Assembly: GCA_000827495.1 (NCBI GenBank)
Contig: KN817564.1
Span: forward strand, 62,001 to 126,000
Reading direction: 5' to 3'
Length of the DNA stretch: 64,000 nucleotides
Source of the DNA: Hypholoma sublateritium FD-334 SS-4
Lineage: Eukaryota > Basidiomycota > Agaricomycetes > Agaricales > Strophariaceae
Shown here: positions 1 through 11,830 of the stretch, one piece after another
How positions within the stretch are numbered: position 1 is the first letter of the stretch
How the letters are laid out: every line of letters begins with the position of its first letter
Notes under the pieces: generated by a model
Database searches by the model: none
What the model was told of the DNA's origin: nothing
Seen by the model: only the letters and a program-made list of their open reading frames with translations
Program-made: the position numbers and the translations under genes

Positions 1-602
1 CCGGCCCTCCCTCATCGCCCTCCAAATGCCCTTGTCACTCGACGACGAGATATTTGTGGAAAAATGCTTCCAGCGGAGCTTACTTGTGCGTCATCACCCC
101 TCGTTATTGCGCCCACGTAATGACTTGGCATAGGAGTTGGACAAGCTCATGTCATATAGCGGCACCCCCACAGTCGTCTGGCGGCGCACCGGGGAAATTT
201 GTCTAGTCGCCCCTGAGTTCTGCATGCTCACCGAATGGCCCCTGGAGGACCTTGTAGGCAGCGGGCGCAAAAAATACATCTACGAGGTGCGTGTTGATCG
301 TGCAATCTCCGCCGCCGCCGCCACGTCGTGTGCTAATTATGCGCTAGTTGTTCGAAAACCAATCTGTTGTGGAATACTGGGAGAACTTCGCTTCACACGC
401 ATTTGAGAACACGACACAATCAGTGTACTCCCACTGCGTGCTGCTCAAGCCTTCGGGTGCTCCGGTCCCTTCGACCTTCTGCTTTTCGATAAGGAGAGAT
501 CTCTTTGATCTTCCCAGCATAGTCATAGGTGCGTACCGCCTAACCGAACTATAATGATGGGCTAACGGTGCACGTGCAGGCCAATGGTTACCCCTTCTGT
601 AG
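1..602 (+). CDS. ERT1: ERT1/AcuK-type gluconeogenesis transcription activator, 3' end (partial)
   Basis: This is the C-terminal part of a fungal Zn2Cys6 activator of gluconeogenic genes; the zinc cluster lies outside the window. Exons read 2-85, 134-286, 348-528 and 580-602, with clean GT-AG introns that preserve frame. The joined protein carries the PAS-like segment typical of ERT1/AcuK/RDS2 proteins (SGTPTVVWRRTGEICLV, FCMLTEWPLEDL) and the family's conserved tail (LFENQSVVEYWENF, then IVIGQWLPLL and stop). The last codon pair spans the intron at 529-579. In other fungi this family switches on PEPCK and fructose-bisphosphatase on non-fermentable carbon. Family assignment rests on motif recognition only; the paralogue (ERT1 versus RDS2) cannot be fixed without the DNA-binding domain. 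Confidence 0.85.
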
Positions 603-1060
603 CATTCGCTGACACCATCCACCGTCTGCATACTTGGCTCTTGGTTTATATCTTTATTCGTTTACGCATACTTCATGGTTCAGCTCACTTACGATTATTC
701 ACTCTCTTATTCATTTCCCCTGGGACGTTCTGGCAGCTTCGCCCTTCCCTATGACCCACACCGCTATCGTCAGCTGTACGTTATGTTATGCTGTCGATTC
801 CCCTTGCTCTGCTGCTTTCCAAAAACGTATCAGATGTACCACCTATACGCATAACGTCGTTGCCACCTTTTCACTCTCCTAGGCTCTCGGTCTCCCTCAT
901 TGTCCAATACTACGTCATTCACCATCCTGTCGTCGGTACTCTAATATATAGAGTGTCCATGCCAGGCCAAAAAGTCCAGAGCCCAATCAAAGAAGAAGAT
1001 AATATAGTCGCAGCGCATTAATCGAAAATTAAAATGTCTAGGGAGAAGCAAGCACGGCGC
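603..1060. other. Intergenic, convergent 3' flanks
   Basis: This stretch lies between the converging 3' ends of the ERT1-type gene and the PRA1 gene. It is T-rich on the plus strand. Short open frames here have no recognisable domain and look like chance. I see no RNA gene or repeat. Confidence 0.5.
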
Positions 1061-1859
1061 TTATACGCTGTCCTGGACCGCGGCGTAGTCGCTTTCCACC
1101 CCGGGCTCCAGCAGCGACGCATGGACAAAGATCGCCAGGGCCGAGCAGAACACGATGGAGAAGAACGTGCCGAAGGGGCCAGCCCAGAGGAACATGGGGA
1201 TGCCAATCACGAACAGACCTGCGTAGAGGTGCTTCTGCGTGATGGTGTGGTCGCCGACCTGGGTCGCCTCTGGTGCTGGAAAGGCGCTCGCTGTGAATAG
1301 ACGCGCAGGAACAAGTTAGACGGGACGCACCGAATTTGTTGATGAGCGCAAAGCCGCCGACGAGGAAGGCGAGCGAGAAGAGGAGGAGGTAGTTCATGAT
1401 GCTGGTTGGGGGGCGGGTGCATGAGCGCGGGTCAGACAAAGTGAGCAGACAAGGCGGGCGTGCTTACACCGCATAGATGGCAAGCAGGGCGACGATCAGC
1501 AGGTAGTTCCCTGTGGCTCGGCGTCAGTCCTATGTCCCTTCAGTGCAGGCAAGAGGCAATATCCACCTGAAAAGTAACGGGTATTGTAGGATATCCGCTG
1601 CGTGCGGGGTCAGCGTTTCGCCCGTCGCTCGGATTGGCGCATATGCTCACTGAAGTAGCCTGGTTCATATCAGCGGGCCTTGACAGGCGCTGGTAGTCGA
1701 AGAACTCCGATGCTGGGCGCATGCCCGACAGCTTCGTCTCCTACAAAGCGCAGAAAAATAGACGAGAAATTAGCACGGGTTGTGCATTGCAAATATACCA
1801 AGTGCATGACGCACCCTGATAGACCTGAGGGTGTCGGTGACTTTGAGGAGGGCTTCCAT
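1061..1859 (-). CDS. PRA1 family protein (prenylated Rab acceptor, Yip3-like)
   Basis: A small membrane protein of about 170 residues that in this family sits in ER/Golgi membranes and handles prenylated Rab GTPases during vesicle traffic. Read on the minus strand, the start ATG is at 1859-1857 and the stop at 1063-1061. Exons join in frame through short GT-AG introns. The cytosolic N-terminus ends in a family-typical stretch (FFDYQRLSRP, then RISYNTRYFSGNY). Two hydrophobic hairpins follow: one around LLIVALLAIYAVIMNYLLLF and FLVGGFALINKFG, the other around LYAGLFVIGIPMFLW and FFSIVFCSALAIFVHASL. The C-terminus is short and acidic. It diverges from the small gene at 2121 across about 260 bp. 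The substrate Rab is not predictable. Confidence 0.85.
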
Positions 1860-2120
1860 GGTATTTTCTGGGTGCTGCACGTTGGGGTATGAGGTTAAAG
1901 GCGGAGATGCGTGGCTGCTCGACGGTGAATTAGAAATACAGGTGGACGCACGCAGCACACCGCAGCGGCGCAGTCCACTGTCACGCTGGATGTTTGCGCC
2001 TGCTTGGCGCTGTTGTGCTGGCACAATGGGCTCGCTGCCGGTGGCACAGCCATCGCCGCCCTCCATTGTGCTCCTCACCCGCATCGCGCGCGCGGACAAT
2101 CTGACGCCCGTTGGACAATC

Positions 2121-2439
2121 ATGATTCGCCGCACGCCCACAATGATCCCCATGACTGACCTGGACGTCCAGGACGTGCGCGACATGGTGACGAAGCAGAA
2201 GATGGAGGCCCAGAAAACGCACTCGCTCATGCTCAAGCTCAAACGCATGTCGGAGAACCCGAATATGACCGAGGAGGACAAGCAGATGTTCATGGACATA
2301 ACATCTGGGCTGTCAGCGCTCAAGGACAACAAAGCAAAGCGGCTGGGGCTCGAGCCAGGTCAGTATCGCTCAATTCCAAGCTGCTAGTTGTCGTCTAATG
2401 ACGCATCGCATCCACGCAGAGTCATCACAGGCGCCATAG
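2121..2439 (+). CDS. Small charged helical protein (85 aa), unknown
   Basis: Two exons, 2121-2358 and 2420-2439, join at a phase-1 intron to give 85 residues ending ESSQAP. The protein is hydrophilic, Met- and Lys-rich, and predicted helical (for example QKMEAQKTHSLMLKLKRMSE and ALKDNKAKRLGLEP). I recognise no catalytic motif, signal peptide or membrane segment. Support is the codon-like amino-acid make-up, an intron that keeps frame, and its place between two real genes with a shared upstream region. Met codons at residues 8 and 11 are alternative starts. It could be a small subunit or adaptor; I do not assign a function. Confidence 0.55.
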
Positions 2440-2575
2440 CATATTGTAAACATGGCTAAATTCTAGTACCATTGCCATGAACAGGTGAAATCGTAGTCGC
2501 GGGGTCGACAAAAGCTCCCCGAGCCCGGAGCAGCGGGCCTCGCAGGGTGGCACTCGTTATGTGATGCTCCACTGC

Positions 2576-5226
2576 TCACTGTGTAAAGCGACTTCGAAAA
2601 CCTATATCGATACCATGAGAGGATCGCTGTGTGCGCGATAAGATTGTGGACGCACCCTCCAGGTCCTTTAGGTCGCAGAGCACTGCTAAATCTGCGCGTT
2701 GCATGTGAAGGCATGTCGTCCTCAAGCTATCCCACAGCGCCGTCGAGACAACCCCGCGCTTGTCGTTGCTCTCTGCATTGTTGTGTACGCCGTCGCTATC
2801 CTGAAGGACAAGGGCATCCAAGATATGGTGCGCAGCTTCGTCGTAGCGCTATAATAGACAACCATGTCAATGCGGTGCCCACATTACTCGGACCGAAGCC
2901 GGACGCACTCGAAGATTGACGCAGGAGATTCCCAAGTTAAATCTGTATTGTATTGAGCTCGTCAAAAACCCAAACTGATATGGAAGAAGAAGGTTGTCTA
3001 CCTGGCACGTATGTATGCAGGATTTAATTCGAGAGCGCGATAATAATAATTCAACGCTTCCTCGGCGCGACCGCTGTTGGCCATGGTGGCACCTACTCTG
3101 TTATATAGAAGCCAGTCCTGCTCGCCTATCAGCTACTATCAGTATAATTTTAACAGGAGCTGGCTCACCTCGGGACGAACTGCTAAAGCGGTCCTAAAGC
3201 AATCTTGAGCTTTCTCATACTCCTACAACCCTATGAGCGCTCGCCGCCGGTACCCTGAGAACCAATGAAACCAACCTCGTTAGTATTCAGTAGCACGGCA
3301 AGTGCAATTTGGATATCCGCATCGATGTCGCCTGTTGTGTCACTCCGTGCCATCGTGATCAGACACTGGATAAGCTGATTATAGCGCTCGACCAACGCAA
3401 GTCTCTCGCCATCGTGAGCCTGAGAACGGAACTGCCTGACTGCGTCTTGATACTTGTCGTTCCTGCTGACCCATTCGTATATCGAGTTGTACGTCCCCTC
3501 GCGGTTGTTATCGTTCGTAAAGGAGATGGCCAAGGCGAGCCAAGAGGGAAGATGCGACGGGTCCAGCTCGACCGCGCGCTGCAGCGCTTGCAAAGCCTGC
3601 TGCTCGCGCTCGTTCTCCTGCTGCTTAACTCCGAGCTCGTACCACGCAGTAGCATCGGCAGCATTCCGTTGTACCGCCGCTTCCAGCTCGAGCACGTTCT
3701 ACATGATCGTGGAAATCTACGTCAGTTGAGACAGAAGCTGTATGCGGAGATAGGTCCGAACCTCTAAAACCGACTGCCGTCCCTCTGAGTGGATGAGGTG
3801 GTTTCTTGTCCGCGAGGAATCGCCGAGTAGATACGGGTTATTGCGCTGGAATGGGTAGGACGAGATTTCCTTTATCCCAGTAGAGGTCGCTTCGAAATTC
3901 TCCCAGTCACTTTGCAGCCTGTCCCACGAGCGTGTCTCGGCTGTGCTGCCATGACCTTGGTTCAGCTGCGGCTCCTTCCAGTATTGCATGTAATCATTGT
4001 TCTCCTGGCGGAAATAAGCGTCATTAGGATCCTCTTTCACTTTTTGGGAGTCTTGATTAACCGCTTCTTGCTGAGATTGCGGGTGCAAGCCGTTGAGCAT
4101 CCCTGTCATCGGTATCGGCACACTATCGCTGGCCCTTCCCTTGCCTTTGGCATTAGCTTGGGAGGACGTTCGGCCGTCGCTTTCAACCATTTTGTTTCCA
4201 TCGACGATGACTTCCCCATCGCGCAGCTGCTTCATCAGACCCAAGAACGCACTTTTTTGGAACTTTGGGTTTTGTTCATGTTTGACATTTTCCAGAAGAA
4301 GGCCCGCAGTTCGAGCAAGCTCGTCTGCCTCGTGGGCGGACATAGGTTCCGGTTCCTGATGTTGCTCTTGGAGCACCGCGGACGACGTTGAAGCCATATG
4401 CATTTCTTGAGCGTTGAATTCCCTATCCCAGGATATTCCTGCAGAACGTCAGTTCACCCCAAAAGTTTAAGCATAAATTATGAAACACACGTTTGCTGAT
4501 ATTAGCTGGCTGTTGCTGGATAGTATGTTGTATAGGTGATTGCGGCATGAACGTGGGCATTGAATTCATGCGGAAGTTAGTAAGAGCAGAATGGTATTGC
4601 ATGCCGCCTATATCACGTACGCTGTTTAGTGTTTGCAACAACTGAGAAAAGAAAAGTACTTGCCTGTTGGTGATAGCCCAGCGGATGCATGCTGAAGTTG
4701 TGTGTCAATCTGGACGTCCATGTTCGTTTGGGCTTGGTGACTTTGCTGGGTCATCACAGGGGCCTGCAGTGGCTGATTCTGCAGGAAATCGGCCGCCCAT
4801 GCTGCAACCGGAGCTTGGTTCACTTGCGGCGCCGCACTCAAGGGCAAAGACGCCCGCATCGACGACAGATCGAATGCCGGCGCCACAGAAAATTGGGGGG
4901 CCGTATTGCCATACGCCGAGAAAAACCGGGACGCATCCTGGTCGTGCGAGCTGTTTGCTTGCTGCGATCGAAAAGCCTGGCATGAACGAAGCTTAAGCAA
5001 AGATGGCAACCGGAAGTACAATTTGGACTAACATCCCGCGATGAACCTGCGCGGCCTGCGCCGAAGTGATCCTGCCCAAAAACATGAGACCTTCGGCGGG
5101 GACGCTGGAAGGTGGCGCGCGCACCTGCTGCAGACCTCTGTCCTGGTCGAAGCGCTTGGATAGGCCCTGCAGAGGATTAGATGGGCCGCAGTCCGCGCCG
5201 CCTCCGACGAGCATAGGTAGCGCCAT
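2576..5226 (-). CDS. PEX5: Peroxisomal targeting signal 1 receptor PEX5
   Basis: The cycling receptor that binds SKL-type C-terminal signals in the cytosol and docks cargo at the peroxisome membrane. The start ATG is at 5226-5224. The N-terminus has the conserved cysteine segment (GGADCGPSNPLQGLSKRF, then DQDRGLQQ) that is ubiquitinated for receptor recycling. Next come a Q/N-rich linker, a WDREF pentapeptide (WxxEF type, the PEX14/PEX13 contact) and a helix-rich section. The C-terminal TPR domain is clear: TAWYELGVKQQENEREQQAL, YEKAQDCFRTALAVRPEDW, YYYRALELNPAYIRARFNLG, then AAHHILDALVLQDSDG. The last short exon encodes FRSRFTQ and stop. At least eight exons are needed, several under 100 nt. 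Introns removed in the reading include 3195-3246 and 2595-2645 (approximate). Order and motifs match the family over full length. Confidence 0.93.
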
Positions 5227-5556
5227 GGCGAGTAAGGATGTGGTCTGGGGTAGAGACCTCTATAATTGCCGCAACTTCGAGGGCGTTGCCGGTGGCCCGA
5301 TCTCACGTGTTATTTGTGCCTGACGTAATCCGGCGGAATGGTCGCGCGCTTTGAAATTACCTGCACAGCTTGCACAGCATTGTCAACGGACACATATCGA
5401 ACACCAATCGAACACTGGTCCAGGGATTGACATGACTCATACAAAGGGCATAGAATAATAATGACATGCCCTAAATCGTATTATAGCAATAAAATAATTA
5501 CACGGGTCGTCCTGCTGATCCTCGAGTTCGCTAATGTTACATAGTTGGAGCACCCA
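5227..5556. other. Intergenic: PEX5 promoter side and C2H2 gene 3' side
   Basis: Both neighbours run on the minus strand, so this 330-bp stretch is the PEX5 upstream region plus the 3' flank of the C2H2 gene. It contains a CACGTG E-box near 5304 and a TGACGTAA element near 5321, both only suggestive. I see no gene. Confidence 0.4.
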
Positions 5557-6596
5557 TCATGGAAGAGGTTGAGGTTGCTCTCGGCTGACCCCTTGGGCGC
5601 TCGAATTAGCTTCGCTTTCGGATGCGGCGAACTTGGGATTGGCAGCTCGGCATTCTGCACCGCCGTCGGAGCGTACTAGAAAGGGGTCAGTGGCAGTCGT
5701 GAAGAAGGAGAGTATGCTTACAGTGTCGCTGAAAGACAGAAGGAACGAATTAGCAAAGGCACTGGGGCGGTCATGAATGTAACTTACGTTCAGGGCGTCC
5801 AATCGACTGAATGTCTTCTTGCAGCCCTGGCAGATGTTTGATTGGGACTTGGCGGCGTGCAGAGCTTGGTGGCGTCTGTTGCGAGTGGAGTCAGAAACAC
5901 AAAGCGGCACTGAGAAGAAGCACATACTTGCAGTCGTGCTGCCGGGCGAAGCCCTTCTTGCATCCAGGCCACTCGCACACGTAAGGGCGTTCCTCGGTGT
6001 GTGATCGCAGATGCCCTGGGGAGATGAATGAGCGCGCGAAGAAACGAAGCTGGGGCAGGCACACCTCGCAGGTTGAAGCGGCGTGTAAACGTGCTTCCAC
6101 AGCCGGGAACGGGGCAGACAAAGTGGGCCTCGTTGCGCCGACGGCTCGCGCTCGCGAGCTGGGTGGCGGAGGTGGTGACCTGCTGCTTCTCGACCTGGAG
6201 AATGGGGGGCAGGCGCGGCACGCCGGTGGACGACGGGTAGTGGTTGGCGCCCGCGCCCCCGGATGCGGCGCCCTCTGCGGACGAGCCTGCGGCGGCGAGG
6301 ACGGCGACTGCGGCAGCGGCTGCCGCTGCGATGGCGGAGGACGTTGGGGACGACGGGGCAGACTGGGTATATGGCTGCTGGGGGTAGTAGGCGTCGTGGA
6401 CGGGGCTCTGGCGCGAGGACGGGTCCATGGGGGGGGTGGATGAGGACTGCTGTGGAAAGGGATGGCGTTCATAAGGATATTCGCGAGGAGGCCCGTCCGG
6501 GTGGGAGGCAGGACCCTCCGTGGGGATGCCTTGCGGCAGCGGGACGGCGACTGCGGGGTACAGGTGGTGCTGGCGGGGCAGGGAGTCAGTGGCCAT
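5557..6596 (-). CDS. C2H2 zinc-finger transcription factor
   Basis: A nuclear DNA-binding regulator with a disordered N-terminal half (Pro/Ser/Tyr-rich, with an alanine tract) and three adjacent zinc fingers near the C-terminus. The first two are C2H2 (FVCPVPGCGSTFTRRFNLRG with HLRSH; YVCEWPGCKKGFARQHDCKR with the following His). The third ends in Cys rather than His (ICQGCKKTFSRLDALN, RHLRS, GGAEC). The layout resembles the CRZ1/PRZ1 calcineurin-responsive type. However, I see no calcineurin docking motif, so I do not name it. The start ATG is at 6596-6594. Exon joins in the finger region are all in frame. One exon is only 7 nt (5722-5728) and supplies Arg-His of finger three. Confidence 0.82.
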
Positions 6597-6731
6597 GAGT
6601 TGTGAGGCGGCTGGGCGATGTTTTAATGATGGGGGGTCTCATCGTCACGCCGAACTAAACGCAACAACGGCGCCAGAAAATCGGTGGCGGTGCAGCACAG
6701 CAAAAGTCTATATTTGCTCGATCATACTACC

Positions 6732-9700
6732 CTACTTAAAGATGTGCGCGTCCAGCAGCCGCCGTCGCCGCATCAGCTCGCCCTCCGAAATCGTCTGTCC
6801 TGTCTGCCGCGGCGGTGTCCCCGACGCCCGCTCGGCCGTGCCTGGTCGCGCCTCCTCCCCAGGCGGCGAGCCCCCACTCATCGGCGGCGTCACAGCCTGC
6901 CGTCTTGGGATAAATGTAATCCCAGTGTCGTCTGTCTCTGTCTCCGACGTCAAGGGACTTGCCTGCATTTCAGGAGCCTTCGGCGCTTGCAGAGCACCCT
7001 TCTGTCTGACATCCGCGACCGTGGGCTCATATGCTCCGAACGCATGATCTATCCACTCGGCTAGCTCTTCAATGACCTGCAGTGCCGTTCATCAGCAACG
7101 TTTCAATAGCATGTCTGCAGAGAACACGCACAGCTTTGGCTTCGCTCAGCAGCGTTGGCATCTGTAAATAGCCGTGGCTCCACTCCGAGAAGAGAACCAT
7201 CTGCACCCAATCAGACTCGGACTCCCCCACAAGTTTATCTCGCTCCTTCTTCATTTCTGCCATCGTTTTGCTGTCCTGGTGGCCCTCCACCGAGCTCATC
7301 CGAAGGCTTTCCCCGAATCTCGCGCTCTTCCCAGACAACGCTAAATCCAATTCGGTCTTGCGCGCACGTTTGGCTTCTCGCACCCGTCCCGCGAAGATTA
7401 CCGTGTCATCCACAAATGGATCTTTCTCGCCGCATTGCATCAACAGCGGTGGGAACTGTGCTAGAAGGTGGCTCGGCGCCAGGATGGGCGATATATGGTA
7501 ATCAGTCGCAAAGTCCGGGTTTCGGTGAGGTCCAATGTACAGAATAGCCATGGCACGCATCTATCAGGATTGTCAGGAAATTGGCGCCCAGCACAGCAGA
7601 GTTGACATACCATGCTAGGCGAAATAATACGGTCCTGGAAATATCCTGTGCGACTTGTCATGGTTAAGCGAGTCCCAAGTAGCTCTCTCTTGCGTCCGCC
7701 TTCAACTTCCTTTCCAGTGATCGCCCTAATAGCAGTAGTATCCGCCTGGGCGATAGCAATTGATAGCTCTTCCTGTTGCTTTTCCAGAGCCGAATTACTT
7801 CGCGGTAGATCAGGTTGTCCGTTTGGATATTTATAAAGAATGCGCGCTGATATTGGTCGGTCTTCCTCCTTCCGGGTACCGAAGTCTGAATCGTCGCTGT
7901 CGCTTTCTGCATCTGCAAGAGCGCCCTCTTCGTTTGCTCTACGCGCAGCAGTTGATCTTCCCGATTTGGAGGGAGTTCTCAAGTGCGAAGAGGAGGAGCG
8001 CGCACTGGGCTGCGTCTGACCTTCACTTTCGCCGCCGCTAAATCCTTTGATGGTATCTTTCCAGCTGGACCGCCTCTTGATTGTGCGTTTCTGGCTAGGC
8101 TTCTTATCCCTCACCATACTAAGAGGACTCTACAGCGATAATTAGATCGCATTTGACATGAAGAATGACAATTGAAACTTACAACATGCTTCAAATGATC
8201 CTTCTGGTCGGCCAATTCCTTGAGACCGGGAATGTTCCCAGACGACTGCTCCGATCGCAAAACACGCAAATTGTCGCCAGACATCCACGAGGTGAAGTTG
8301 AAATCCAGGGCCGCATAGTTGAGGACCACTGCTGTTGGCAGTGGCAGGTTGATTGGCTGATGAGAGGTAGAAGCTAACTGCCGTAGCTCCAGAGTCTTAA
8401 TTACCACATTTAGAGCCAAGGTTCCTCCTCTGCGACACACACTTTAGCTTATGAATTGCTGCTCGATGTTGTGCGGTACTCACGCAGAATCACCAGATAT
8501 TATCACGGCCAGTTTCTTGCCCGACATTCCAATTAACTTGCCACCTAGTATGAATCAGCGTCTGGTGCTGCGTTTTATGTTTTCACGGACGTACATGACT
8601 CCACCATGAGCCGATAGCTGTCGAAGGCTTCATCTCGAGCGAATGGGTATGGGTCTGAGCCATACACAGTGGTCAGCGGAGATCATACCAGTGGAGTAGT
8701 GCTCACATTCAGGTGCCTTGCCATAGTCAATTGCCAACACCGGCCGCCCCGTTGAAACGGCCCACATGCGAAGTCGCTCTTCGTGATGTTCGGGCGACAT
8801 CGCGACGAAACCTCCGCCGGGGAACTCGAGGATCAATTCGGTCGCTTTGCATAGTTCTTTCTCCGGCGGTGCGAAGAACAAGTACGCAGTTATGGGGCGA
8901 TCGTATGAAGACGACTTGGGACGAGGGAGGAGGATCTTGCGTCTGACACTGATGCTCGGGAGGTGTGTAACAAGCCGGATCTGCGCAGGGGGAGGGGGAT
9001 GAGCATTGCGTGTAGATGCGGGATAGATATACTGACGTAGGGGTTGGTGGTTTTTTCCCATGTCGCACGGAGCATTTCCACCGTCGGAACCGCGCGAAAC
9101 TTGCGAAGCTTGATTGTGGCATGCAGTTAATTAATTTCTGCACAAAGTCGAGGCAATTTCGAAATACCTTCTCGTCTGCCTCTTGGGCATATATGATGTA
9201 GTAGAATGAGAATATAATGGATGCGATGTCACGTATCCACTTGGGACGGATAGACATTGCGGTTGCAAATCCAGCGTCCAAGCCGGTGACGATCCATGTA
9301 GCGCGATAGTAGGCCGGGGAGTACTGGCAGATAATGAGCATATGAATGTAGGTTGCGATAAGGATGATCACAAACCAGACGAGCAAGCGGTTCAGGCGCT
9401 GTGGACGCAGTGAGAAGGCGGAGAGGCAAGAATGATGACGACGACTCACCGTTTAAGCCCAGAAGCTTGTCTAGGTTTCGAATAGAATATACAGCGGTTA
9501 ATGTACTGACGATTATCTGCCAGGGCGTGAATCGTTCTAGTAGCAGATTAGCGGACACCCCGTTAAAGCTGGTGGCTCGGGACGTACTGGCGATAGCTCT
9601 ATTGGCCTTCGTCAACCACAAGATCCGCGGAGGGCCTGTTCCACCGCGAAGAATGCGCCATAGCCAGAATATTATAACAAATATTACCTGCGATAAAGTA

Positions 9701-9790
9701 AGTGGTGACCCTACTCGATAGCAGAAGATAGGCACTGACTTGAGTTCGTTTCCATGAAGGATTAGGGCGTCCGAAGAGGTGGTCTATCAT
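6732..9790 (-). CDS. Membrane-anchored alpha/beta hydrolase, hormone-sensitive-lipase type
   Basis: A multi-exon esterase/lipase. The N-terminus carries several hydrophobic segments (VIFVIIFWLWRIL, LLVWFVIILIATYIHMLIIC, IIFSFYYIIYAQ), so the enzyme is probably anchored in the ER or lipid-droplet membrane. The hydrolase half has an oxyanion-hole region FPGGGF where the family usually shows HGGGF. It also has a nucleophile elbow GDSAGG split by an intron, an acid residue in CGEKDPFVDD and the histidine in EWSHGYLQMP. Between the nucleophile and acid lies a long Ser-, Lys- and acid-rich insertion (about 7,620-8,117), with KRRSSW near its start. The tail is disordered. The start at 9790-9788 is the first ATG, followed by an in-frame splice into the first membrane segment. 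The natural substrate (acylglycerol or steryl ester) is inferred from the family only. Confidence 0.8.
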
Positions 9791-10052
9791 GATGTTAGGA
9801 GATGAGGATGGATCATAGGGTAAGTAACAATATATGTACGGATCTAGGAGCTTAAAAACGGACGGGCAGCATGGATCTAACAACACTGGCCGAACCTGTA
9901 CAGATTCGAGTGTTTCCCCCGCACTAGCAGACGCGCATGTGATTTCCATAGTGGCACCGCACACGTGCAACCCTAACCCTACGAATAATTGACGGAAGCA
10001 GTTGGCCCCTGATCGCAAATTTATCGGATTCGCCAATTTATCCCTCCCCGCC

Positions 10053-11594
10053 ATGGCGCCGCTCATCTCAATCAAGTCGTCCGACGATAGACTCGAAATC
10101 GTCAACCAGCTCCTCCTCCCCCATACCACGGAGTTCCTCGAAATCAACAGCCTCGAAGAAGCCCACGATGCGATCAAGACCATGAAGGTCCGCCTTCATG
10201 ATCGTCGTCCATTCTGACTGCAGCTCATGACGATCCAAGATTCGCGGTGCCCCGGCTATCGCGTCTCTAGCGGCACTTTCTGTCTCTCAGCATCTCACGC
10301 GAGGCCTTAAAGCGATCCCTGCACCTGATTATCTCGCATCGCGCGATAACCTCAAGGCGCACGTCGACAAGATCCTCGCCTACCTGTTCACCTCGCGTCC
10401 TACAGCCGTCAATCTCGGCGCAGCCACACGCCGTCTGACCAAGGTCCTGGACGACAATATCTCAGCGGCACAGGATACGCGCGCGATTGCCGAAGCACTC
10501 ATTGCCGAGGGCAAAGCGGTCGCGGATGAGGACGTTGGCAGAAACAAGGAAATGGCCAAGTGGGCTGGCGAATGGCTGCTGCAACGTGTAAAAGAGCAGG
10601 GTGGAGATGTTTCTGGAGGCGTGAATGTTTTGACTGTGTGCAACACCGGGTCTTTGGCGACGTCAGTATGTCTTTTTCGTCTGCTTGCTGCTTTCGTATG
10701 TAGACGTGCTTAAAGTTTTACAGGGCTACGGAACTGCCCTCGGAATGATCACCTACCTTCATGAAACAAATAAACTGCAGAAGGCTTATTACACCCAGAC
10801 AGCACCGTACCACCAAGGTTCCCGGTGGGTTTCCGGATTTTATTGTTTCGTATATTCATGGTTACTCATGAAGGAACCCCGCAGGTTAACTGCTTTGGAA
10901 TTGCAAACGTTGCAAATACCCTCTGTCATGATTTGTGATACGATGGTCGGCTCATTATTCCAGCATCACAATATACACGCAGTAGGCAAGTCTTACGCTG
11001 TCCTACATGCTGTGATCCATGTTTAATTGAATTGTCTGGGAATGCACAGTTGTTGGGGCAGACAGGATAGCCAAAAACGGCGACACCGCTAACAAAGTGA
11101 GCACCCTCTACTCATATTCAAGCCTAATTTCCTGTGCTACATGTTTCGATGCGAATTTCTCACCGCCATTCTCCGACTCTAGATTGGAACATATAACGCA
11201 GCAGTCCTCGCAGCGCGCCACAAAATTCCTTTCATTGTCGTGGCTCCAATCAGCACAGTCGATTTAGACGTGCACGACGGATCCCAGTGCGTGCTTTCAT
11301 ATCCTCATACACTGCTTCCCGGAGTGCTCATTGTGATGTTTCATCTCACTTAATAGAATTCCAATCGAACAAAGGCCCCCATTAGAAGCGTGCCTCGTTC
11401 GGGGCATCTTGTATCCCAATGAAGGCCCGCAGCAGCAGGTGCAGGTCATGATCACGCCGTCCGGGCTTGAGGGGATATACAATCCCAGCTTTGATGTCAC
11501 GCCTGCAGAGCTCATCACAGCTATTGCGACGGAGAAGGGCGTCGCCGTGAAGGCAGCGGGTGCCTCCGTATTTGACCTCTCTCCCATCGTGTAA
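10053..11594 (+). CDS. MRI1: Methylthioribose-1-phosphate isomerase
   Basis: A cytosolic enzyme of the methionine salvage pathway that converts 5-methylthioribose-1-phosphate into 5-methylthioribulose-1-phosphate; it shares the eIF2B alpha/beta/delta fold. The first exon, 10053-10187, ends after KTMK and joins [19 protein letters not shown]. Later blocks are hallmarks of the family: [14 protein letters not shown] with the catalytic cysteine, [31 protein letters not shown], and [20 protein letters not shown] with the catalytic aspartate. The tail ends [17 protein letters not shown], then a short C-terminus. Six or so exons join in frame. Length and motif order fit the family over its full extent. 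It is followed 236 bp later by a co-directional Taspase-like gene, with no sign of functional coupling. Confidence 0.93.
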
Positions 11595-11830
11595 AAGGGA
11601 TGCCAAAAGAAAGAAAAAGTTTCATGTATCAAACGCATAATATATTATCTATAGCCGCTTATCAGATTGCCTGGAGCCCTCTGGAGCCCCAGTCTGTCTC
11701 CCCAAGCTGTGCACTCATCCCGCCGGGCTCGCGCCTAAACGGGGACATCCCCTTTGGGTAAATTATTCCATTTCGGTTATTGCCTGTTCGCAGGGCAGTT
11801 ATCGATCTTCATATCGATCCACGACTATCG

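Noticed and set aside
5891..6472. 193-codon minus-strand frame rich in Pro/Ser/Arg over the C2H2 gene
   Set aside because: Same strand but wrong frame for most of its length; only its last part coincides with finger-two codons. The 6596-start frame with correct splicing explains the locus.
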